In this document: positions 6,495 to 11,074 of the stretch, one piece after another | Layout of the letters: every line of letters begins with the position of its first letter | Numbering within the stretch: position 1 is the stretch's first letter | DNA from: CAYSIX01 sp964431205 | Lineage (GTDB): Bacteria > Planctomycetota > Phycisphaerae > Phycisphaerales > Phycisphaeraceae | Length of the DNA: 11,074 bases | Direction: 5' to 3' | Assembly (NCBI GenBank): GCA_964431205.1 | Contig: CAYSIX010000137.1 | Span: 1-11,074, forward strand | Notes under the pieces: model-generated | The model's input: the letters and a program-made list of their open reading frames with translations, nothing else | Told to the model about the DNA's origin: nothing | Database searches by the model: none | Position numbers and translations under genes: made by a program

Positions 6495-7733
6495 CTAGCG
6501 CGTGGGCGGCGGCAGGCTACGGATCCATGCGTAGATGGTGTCGCCGATCTGCTCGTAGCCGGGCTCCGACGGGTGGGTGCCGTTGTTCACCCGTATCTGA
6601 CTCTCGTCGGCACGCGCGTTACGCGGCGAGGTCCACGTCGGGAAATGGTGCGCGCAGTCGAGATTGACGTAGGTTGGCACCAGGTGGACCCGCGGGTGAT
6701 CGGAGCGATCGAAGTGGCTGACCATGCGCTCCATCAGTCGGTGCAGGTTGCGGCGGAACTGCCACCGCGTCTGCTTGCCGGTACCACGGTAGTTGCGGAA
6801 TCCGTCCTGCGAGGTTGACGGCGGCGTGACCATGAGCACCCCGATACGCGTGCGGTCGCCGGCGGACGCGATCGCCTTGATCAGTGCGTCGTAATGTTCG
6901 AACACGCGGTCGATGACGGCGTCGATGTTCTGATCCGTCGCCGAGAACACATCGTTTGTGCCGACCTGGATCGTGACGACGTCGGGTGGTCGGCCGTCGT
7001 TGAACTCCCCGCAGTAGCGAGCGAAGTCGAGGGCCGTGCGGCCCTGGGGGTCGGTGTACACGAACGGGCTGCCGGTGCCGGGGCGGTGATGGTAGCCCGA
7101 GCGCGACAGCGGACCGGCCCTGGCGGCGAAGGCCTCGGCGGTCCAGCCGCTGTAGCCCTCGTGCCGCAGCTCTCCGGTCGGCGGCATGTTCCCAGGCCCG
7201 CGCGAGCCGATGAACCGCAGCGTGACCTCGTCGTCGGCCTTGCTCAGGTCCAGCACGTGTTGCGGATAGACCGAGTACTCGGTGAAGCTCGCGCCGACCA
7301 TCAGGACCGTGATCGGCCGGTCCGAGAGCGTCTTCGCCGCCGCGACGCGCACGATCGACGAACCCCGCGCGACCCGTGCGTTCGACTCGTCGCGCACCTC
7401 GATCGTGATGGGGTACTCGCCGACGTCCGACTGGCTTGGCGTGTACGCCCACCGCTCGGCCAGGTGCAGGCCCTTTTCGCATCTGACGTCGAACGCGTAG
7501 TTGTCCGGGTTCAGCGTCAGCACGACGTTGTCAAAATAGACGTTGGTTTCGATCCCGGGCGTCGCGTACACGACCGGGGGCAGGATCAGGCGCACGCGTC
7601 CCGCGACGTGCTCGGCGTCGTGGACCGACTCGGACGCGGCGCACGGCGCCGTGCCGGGGATCAGCGGTGCGAGCAGCAGCGCCGCCAGAACCGTGGGGGT
7701 GTTCGCCGATCGGATGCGAAGGGGCAATGGCAT
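6495..7733 (-). CDS. secreted SGNH/GDSL-type hydrolase (probable carbohydrate esterase)
   Basis: A 412-residue protein. Residues 1-33 are a Sec signal peptide (RIRSAN, then an Ala/Leu-rich core). Residues about 45-132 look like a beta-sandwich (TPSQSDVGEYPITIEVRDES resembles Ig-like linker domains). Residues 140-405 are an SGNH hydrolase. Block I is MVGASFTEY with Ser149 as nucleophile, block II is GYSGW (193-197), block III is QVGTND with Asn260, and block V is NNGTHP with His387. The family hydrolyses acyl esters, often acetyl groups on polysaccharides. Two positions are unusual: the normal GDS is GAS (Asp replaced by Ala148), and the usual Asp three residues before the catalytic His is Asn384. 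The second change is seen in some esterase-like subfamilies and may leave a Ser-His dyad. The gene starts 27 bp after the aldolase stop, with no clear SD site, so it is probably cotranscribed. Removal of O-acetyl groups from the target glycan is inferred. Confidence 0.85.
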   Translation of the reverse strand: MPLPLRIRSANTPTVLAALLLAPLIPGTAPCAASESVHDAEHVAGRVRLILPPVVYATPGIETNVYFDNVVLTLNPDNYAFDVRCEKGLHLAERWAYTPSQSDVGEYPITIEVRDESNARVARGSSIVRVAAAKTLSDRPITVLMVGASFTEYSVYPQHVLDLSKADDEVTLRFIGSRGPGNMPPTGELRHEGYSGWTAEAFAARAGPLSRSGYHHRPGTGSPFVYTDPQGRTALDFARYCGEFNDGRPPDVVTIQVGTNDVFSATDQNIDAVIDRVFEHYDALIKAIASAGDRTRIGVLMVTPPSTSQDGFRNYRGTGKQTRWQFRRNLHRLMERMVSHFDRSDHPRVHLVPTYVNLDCAHHFPTWTSPRNARADESQIRVNNGTHPSEPGYEQIGDTIYAWIRSLPPPTR

Positions 7734-7760
7734 GGTGGTCGTCGCTTTCGTCGAATGCGA

Positions 7761-8789
7761 TCAATCGCGGTATTTCGCCGGGTCGAGGCCCTGGCCCCTG
7801 AAGAACGCCGTGACCTCGTCCAGGCGCGACTCGGGCCAGGTCTCGAACGGCTTGCGCATGTAACGGGTGGCGACGCCGAAGTGCTCGAGGGTGGCGTGCC
7901 AGAACGGGTGGGTGAAGCGTCGGATGAACGGGTAGTCGTAGGTGGTGGTGATCTTCACGGCGGTCTTCAGGTCGTCACGGCGGATCGCCTCCCAGAACCG
8001 CATGGGGATGTCGGGCGCGAAGCCGGTGTAGGTCGAGTAGAACGCTCGGGCGCCGTAGGGATAGCCGACCAGGTAGCGGTTTTCGGCTCCGCCGCCGAAG
8101 ATCTCGAATCGATCGCCGAACTCGTACATCCGGTCGATGTAGTAGGTCAGCCGCCCGTCCTCCTTCATCGCGACGATCGAGTCGATCTCGGCGAGGCGGC
8201 GAAGGGACTCGACGGAGTAATTGCCGTGCAGGGCGATCGGCAGGGCGGTGTTGCGGCTGATCTCGAGGAAGTACTGATACAACGGCTCGGGCTGGTCGAT
8301 CTCCTGCGGGTGCAGGACCTGCACGGCGTCGGCGCCGATCCGCTCGGCGTACTGGGCGTATTCGATGACGCGTGCGATCGGCCAGAACCCGGTCGCCGCG
8401 ATGGTCAGGCCGCGGCCGTGCGCGGCCTCGACCATGGCGCGCGTCATCATCTTGACCTCGTCGTATGTCAACAGGTTGTATTTGCTGTTGCCCGCGGTCA
8501 GCGAGAAGATCGGCACCCCGTAGCGAAGCGCCCGGCCGATCATGTGGTGGACGGCCTGCACGTTGATGGTCAGGTCATGGTGAAAGGTCGTCGGTAGGGA
8601 GAGGATGGGCCCCGCGAGGCGTGTTTTGAACGCCTGTGGCGACAGGGGTCGCGTCGAGGACAGGGCGGCGCGGTCGCTCGATTGTGCCAATACCGGGATT
8701 GGCGTTGCGGCGGCCAGGGTCACGCCGGCGGCGAGTCGAAGGAAGTCGCGTCGGCTGTGTCGGCTCGCGTGCCTCGGTGGCTTCGACAT
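7761..8789 (-). CDS. Tat-exported DapA/NanA-family (class I aldolase or dehydratase-like) protein
   Basis: A 342-residue TIM-barrel protein of the dihydrodipicolinate synthase/N-acetylneuraminate lyase superfamily, which forms a Schiff base with 2-keto acids. The likely Schiff-base lysine is Lys209 in IVAMKEDG. The usual GTTGE motif corresponds to LTAGNSKYN (98-105). The tyrosine region is shortened: LHGNYS (187-192) lies only about 20 residues before the lysine, against 28 in E. coli DapA (Tyr133-Lys161), and the Pro-Gly-Arg-Thr-Gly loop is missing. The N-terminus has a textbook Tat signal, SRRDFLRLAAG at 12-22, then a hydrophobic stretch and cleavage after VLA-Q at 35-36. The start is ATG at 8789, supported by GGAG 7 nt upstream. 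An in-frame GTG at 8843 would overlap the previous stop but puts 18 odd residues before the Tat motif. It sits 50 bp after the Gfo/Idh gene and 27 bp before the esterase. The substrate is unknown. Confidence 0.85.
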   Translation of the reverse strand: MSKPPRHASRHSRRDFLRLAAGVTLAAATPIPVLAQSSDRAALSSTRPLSPQAFKTRLAGPILSLPTTFHHDLTINVQAVHHMIGRALRYGVPIFSLTAGNSKYNLLTYDEVKMMTRAMVEAAHGRGLTIAATGFWPIARVIEYAQYAERIGADAVQVLHPQEIDQPEPLYQYFLEISRNTALPIALHGNYSVESLRRLAEIDSIVAMKEDGRLTYYIDRMYEFGDRFEIFGGGAENRYLVGYPYGARAFYSTYTGFAPDIPMRFWEAIRRDDLKTAVKITTTYDYPFIRRFTHPFWHATLEHFGVATRYMRKPFETWPESRLDEVTAFFRGQGLDPAKYRD

Positions 8790-8796
8790 GTTCACG

Positions 8797-8800
8797 CTCC
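8797..8800 (-). promoter_or_regulatory. Shine-Dalgarno site deciding the start of the DapA/NanA-like gene
   Basis: GGAG on the minus strand, 7 nt before the ATG at 8789. The alternative GTG at 8843 has no comparable site, so the shorter protein with the normal Tat n-region is preferred. Confidence 0.55.
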
Positions 8801-8839
8801 ATGTTGGGGGTGGTAAGGACGTCGGCGACGGCCGCGGCG

Positions 8840-9799
8840 TCACAACTCAGCGATGGCGACGCGCCGCCCGTCGCCGGCGCGGCTCTTGATCGCTGCGATC
8901 AGCAGCCTCATCAGCTCGGCCGTCTGTTCGAACGGGAACGGTCGACGACCGGTGCGGAGGTACGACACGAAGGCTTCGAGCTGAGCCTTGAACGCCGAGA
9001 AGGAGTCGGTGAAGCGCGCTGAGGCGCTGCCGACGGTTCCGTACAGGCTCAGGTGTCCCATCGCACCGTACAGATCGTCGACGACGGCGACGACGACCGA
9101 GACGTCGTCGGCATGACGCAGGTGAACGACGTGGTGGCCGTCGGAACCGGTGTCGATCACGTCGATCCAGCCGCCGGGGCGCAGAAATGGATACACGCCC
9201 TCGAGCGCGTGAATGCCGTACCGCTCCCAGCTCTTGACCATCGTGATCGTGATCAGCCGCAGGTCACCCAGCTCATGGACGTCTTGTCGAAGCTCGGCGA
9301 ACTCTCGGCTGTAGCGCAGCGCGCTGCTCGACATGAGCGCCTTGCCCTCGCTCACCCACCGTTCGAACGCGGCGAGGTGGTCTTCGCGGTCGGTCAACGG
9401 TTTGTCGATGAACACGGGCACGCCGGCTTCAATGAACGGCCGGCTGCGGTCGAGGTGTTCGCTGCCGATGTCGGTCGGGATCACCACCGCGTCCACGTGG
9501 TCGATCACCTGTCGCGGCTGGTCCACCACGTGTGGGATGAACGTCGTCGCGGCGACACGTTCGGCGAGCTCGCGCTGATCGGCCCAGACGTGGGTGACCC
9601 GCGCCCCCGGAATACCCAGCGCCGCCCGGTCCTGCGCATCCAGGTAGCGGCTGATGACCGGGTCGGCGTACTCGGCCATGGCGTCGGGGTCGTATCGCCC
9701 GTTGATGATCGCGCTCCAACTGTACGGATGATGATTGTCCGGGAGCATGCCGATCATGCCCAGGCGAATGTCCTCGGGACGGTTCACAAGACCAGGCAT
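8840..9799 (-). CDS. Gfo/Idh/MocA-family oxidoreductase
   Basis: A 319-residue NAD(P)-dependent sugar or sugar-acid oxidoreductase. It has an N-terminal Rossmann domain (residues 11-135), the family hallmark FIDKPLT with Lys133 (the usual EKP motif as DKP), and a C-terminal alpha/beta domain with a possible catalytic His197 (YGIHALE). The C-terminal stretch PFPFEQTAELMRLLIAAIKS is typical of the family's last helix. The nucleotide-binding glycine loop is unusual, IGMLPDNHHPYSW at 16-28 instead of GxGxxG followed by a helix. There is no signal peptide, so it is cytoplasmic. The ATG at 9799 has no good SD site. An in-frame GTG at residue 5 is an alternative start. It lies 60 bp after the SDR gene and 50 bp before the aldolase-like gene, consistent with one transcript and one pathway. 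The substrate cannot be read from the sequence. Confidence 0.88.
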   Translation of the reverse strand: MPGLVNRPEDIRLGMIGMLPDNHHPYSWSAIINGRYDPDAMAEYADPVISRYLDAQDRAALGIPGARVTHVWADQRELAERVAATTFIPHVVDQPRQVIDHVDAVVIPTDIGSEHLDRSRPFIEAGVPVFIDKPLTDREDHLAAFERWVSEGKALMSSSALRYSREFAELRQDVHELGDLRLITITMVKSWERYGIHALEGVYPFLRPGGWIDVIDTGSDGHHVVHLRHADDVSVVVAVVDDLYGAMGHLSLYGTVGSASARFTDSFSAFKAQLEAFVSYLRTGRRPFPFEQTAELMRLLIAAIKSRAGDGRRVAIAEL

Positions 9800-9859
9800 G
9801 GAGTGTTCAGGGGCGCCACGGGTGCATCGTGCGACGGGCCGTGGTCGCGTTGGCGGTGC

Positions 9860-10756
9860 TTACCAGGCGGTCCAGCCGCCATCCACGACGATCTGTGTTC
9901 CGGTCACGAAACTGGCGGCGTCCGAGGCGAGGAACACGACGGCCCCGGTGATCTCATCCGGCCGGCCGACACGACCCATCGGAACCTTGGTCTGAAGACG
10001 TTGGATGAACTCGGAGTCTCGCCCGTGCGTCGCCGGGATGGGGAACGGCCCGGGTACCACCGCGTTCACCCGCACACCGCGCGGGGCCAGCAGCACGGAC
10101 TGATATCGCACGAGCTGAAGGATGCCGGCCTTGGCCACGCCATAGTCCACCGGGTTCATGCGTTGCGTCGGCGGGTACATCCCCGGGTCGGGGCTTACCA
10201 GCCCGTACATGCTGCTGAAGTGGATGATGCTCCCGCCGCCTTGCTCCTGCATCACCTGCCCGACCTCGCGGGTCGCGACGAACGCGCCCGTCAGCGACAC
10301 CTGCAACGCCTCGTTCCACTCCGCCGCGCTCAGTTGCTCCATCGCCGTCTTGGTGTGCTGATAGGTCATGTTGACCATAACGTCGAGGCGGCGGTGCCGC
10401 GAGACGATCTGCTTGATCTGATCGGCGACGCTGGATTCGTCGCCGATGTCCACGTGCATGCCCTCGGCTTTGAGGCCGGTGCGTCGCATGTCCCACGCGT
10501 TCTTCTCGGCCCGATCGCCTTGAATGTCGCTGACCACGACGTGGGCCCCGTGCTCGGCCAAGGCGCGACAGACGGCGGTTCCCAGAAGCCCCGCACCACC
10601 CGGCACCCACGCGACCCGCCCGGTCAGGTTGAACCGCCTGACCGCTTCCGGTCTGGGCTGGCGCACCTCCACGTCAGAAATGGCCTCGTCAACGGTCGCG
10701 TCCAATACGACGCCCTTTAACCGTTCGTTCTCTCGTGATCTGGACACGGTAGGCAT
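9860..10756 (-). CDS. short-chain dehydrogenase/reductase (SDR) with N-terminal extension
   Basis: A 298-residue NAD(P)-dependent oxidoreductase of the classical SDR type. It has a nucleotide-binding glycine motif VPGGAGLLG (51-59), an acidic VSDI at the end of beta-2 (Asp77, favouring NAD), catalytic Ser182 (HFSSMYG), Tyr205 and Lys209 (YGVAK), a PG-pair loop NAVVPGPFP, and the end motif GTQIVVDGGW. Two family positions differ: the NNAG motif is VNMTY (128-132), and the Asn of the N-S-Y-K tetrad is replaced by Ser154 (QVSLTGAF). About 43 residues precede the Rossmann fold, longer than usual, with no signal features. The start is ATG at 10756. An in-frame TTG at 10789 and GTG at 10765 are less likely, and the SD site (AAGAG) is weak. 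It is the first of four closely spaced genes. Similar enzymes oxidise gluconate-type or deoxy-sugars, but the substrate here is not visible. Confidence 0.88.
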   Translation of the reverse strand: MPTVSRSRENERLKGVVLDATVDEAISDVEVRQPRPEAVRRFNLTGRVAWVPGGAGLLGTAVCRALAEHGAHVVVSDIQGDRAEKNAWDMRRTGLKAEGMHVDIGDESSVADQIKQIVSRHRRLDVMVNMTYQHTKTAMEQLSAAEWNEALQVSLTGAFVATREVGQVMQEQGGGSIIHFSSMYGLVSPDPGMYPPTQRMNPVDYGVAKAGILQLVRYQSVLLAPRGVRVNAVVPGPFPIPATHGRDSEFIQRLQTKVPMGRVGRPDEITGAVVFLASDAASFVTGTQIVVDGGWTAW

Positions 10757-10909
10757 TCTAATCACTCTTCTAGATGTCGCCGGCTCCAATACGGAGGGTC
10801 AGCCAGCCTCGGAATATCCCTTGTCCACGTACGGTTCTACCTTTTGATCTACTGCGATCGGCAAGAAACAGGTCTTGGGCGATAGTGAACGCTGTTCTCC
10901 GCAGCGGAT
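10757..10909. other. intergenic region upstream of the SDR gene
   Basis: These 153 bp between the PEP-CTERM gene stop and the SDR start are noticeably less GC-rich than the coding regions. They contain a 5-bp inverted repeat (CGCTG at 10890-10894, CAGCG at 10902-10906) just after the PEP-CTERM stop, without a T-tract. The region is the likely promoter site of the four-gene block, but I could not identify -35 and -10 boxes with good spacing. Confidence 0.4.
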
Positions 10910-11074
10910 TCAACGGTGCAAAGCCCCCGTTCCGCATAGCGCTGAGCACGGCGCGGTGACTTCGTCGACGTCGATGGCTTCAACCCTGCGCCCACGTCGA
11001 CGTCGGACGCCGATCAGGGCGGCGAGGGCGAGGCTGATCGTGGCGGGCTCGGGCACGGCGGTGCCGACGCCCGT
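10910..11074 (-). CDS. C-terminal end of a PEP-CTERM sorting-signal protein (5' part outside window)
   Basis: The 54 last codons of a minus-strand gene, ending in TGA at 10912-10910. The PEP-CTERM hallmarks are in order: VPEPAT at residues 7-12 of the fragment, a hydrophobic stretch of about 11 residues (ISLALAALIGV), then an arginine cluster RRRRGRR. This signal sends proteins through the exosortase (EpsH/XrtA-like) pathway to the cell surface or extracellular matrix, where the tail is removed. Normally the protein ends shortly after the arginines. Here it runs on for 24 more residues (VEAIDVDEVT and so on). The extension may be real, or it may come from a one-base change near the arginine codons, since another frame reaches a stop within a few codons. 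The body of the protein cannot be seen. Confidence 0.75.
   Translation of the reverse strand, partial: TGVGTAVPEPATISLALAALIGVRRRRGRRVEAIDVDEVTAPCSALCGTGALHR

Noticed and set aside
6894..8597. 567-codon plus-strand open frame spanning the esterase and aldolase genes
   Set aside because: It crosses two genes with clear domains on the other strand, and its Arg/Val/Asp-rich translation shows no motif. A by-product of high GC in third codon positions.
2374..8789. A standard sialic acid (Nan) catabolic operon
   Set aside because: No NanK, NanE, NagA/NagB or transporter is present, and the NanA-like and sialidase-like proteins lack key motifs of the characterised enzymes. Kept only as an analogy.
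8790..8843. GTG at 8843 as start of the DapA/NanA-like gene, overlapping the previous stop
   Set aside because: It would place 18 Pro/Ser/Thr-rich residues before the Tat n-region and lacks an SD site. The ATG at 8789 has GGAG at good spacing.
9803..9830. Six-codon leader frame before the Gfo/Idh gene
   Set aside because: It has no SD site or regulatory amino-acid run, and overlaps nothing suggestive of attenuation.
9053..10720. 555-codon plus-strand open frame opposite the Gfo/Idh and SDR genes
   Set aside because: Same reason: antisense to two confidently recognised enzymes, with a His/Arg/Val-rich product without domains.
10890..10906. Hairpin CGCTG/CAGCG as terminator of the PEP-CTERM gene
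   Set aside because: Short stem, 7-nt loop and no T-tract. It could be chance in GC-rich DNA.

Overview
The window is GC-rich and tightly coding, and every gene I can support is on the minus strand. Several features together suggest a member of the Planctomycetota, most likely class Phycisphaerae: a PEP-CTERM sorting tail, a secreted beta-repeat protein with a typical planctomycete/verrucomicrobial start, a long FG-GAP/VCBS repeat protein, a BNR sialidase-like protein, and Tat-signal enzymes. This assignment is an inference from gene style. There is no rRNA or tRNA in the window to confirm it.

Layout, read in the direction of transcription (right to left). (1) 11074-10910: the last 54 codons of a PEP-CTERM surface protein whose body lies outside the window. 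(2) 10756-6495: four closely spaced genes, namely an SDR oxidoreductase, a Gfo/Idh/MocA oxidoreductase, a Tat-exported DapA/NanA-type aldolase or lyase, and a secreted SGNH esterase. (3) 6494-6144: the only long non-coding stretch, with an AT-rich 14-bp perfect palindrome and a promoter-like site embedded in inverted repeats. (4) 6143-1: a second run of four genes, namely a secreted ten-loop FG-GAP/VCBS protein, a secreted BNR sialidase-like protein (ATGA overlap with the gene before it), a Tat-signal protein of unknown function, and the start of a large secreted beta-repeat protein that leaves the window.

Taken together the genes look like a carbohydrate-use locus for an acidic or acetylated polysaccharide. 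The BNR propeller and SGNH esterase would act outside the cytoplasm, a Schiff-base aldolase/dehydratase-like enzyme would act on a 2-keto acid, and two NAD(P)-dependent oxidoreductases would act on sugars. The mix of sialidase-like, NanA-like, esterase-like and Gfo/Idh genes recalls sialic acid catabolism, but each enzyme departs from its family's usual active site, so the substrate is open. The most unusual point is the canonical Tat signal on the DapA/NanA-like enzyme, whose oxidoreductase neighbours have no signal at all.

I found no RNA genes, CRISPR arrays, insertion sequences, attachment sites or convincing intrinsic terminators.
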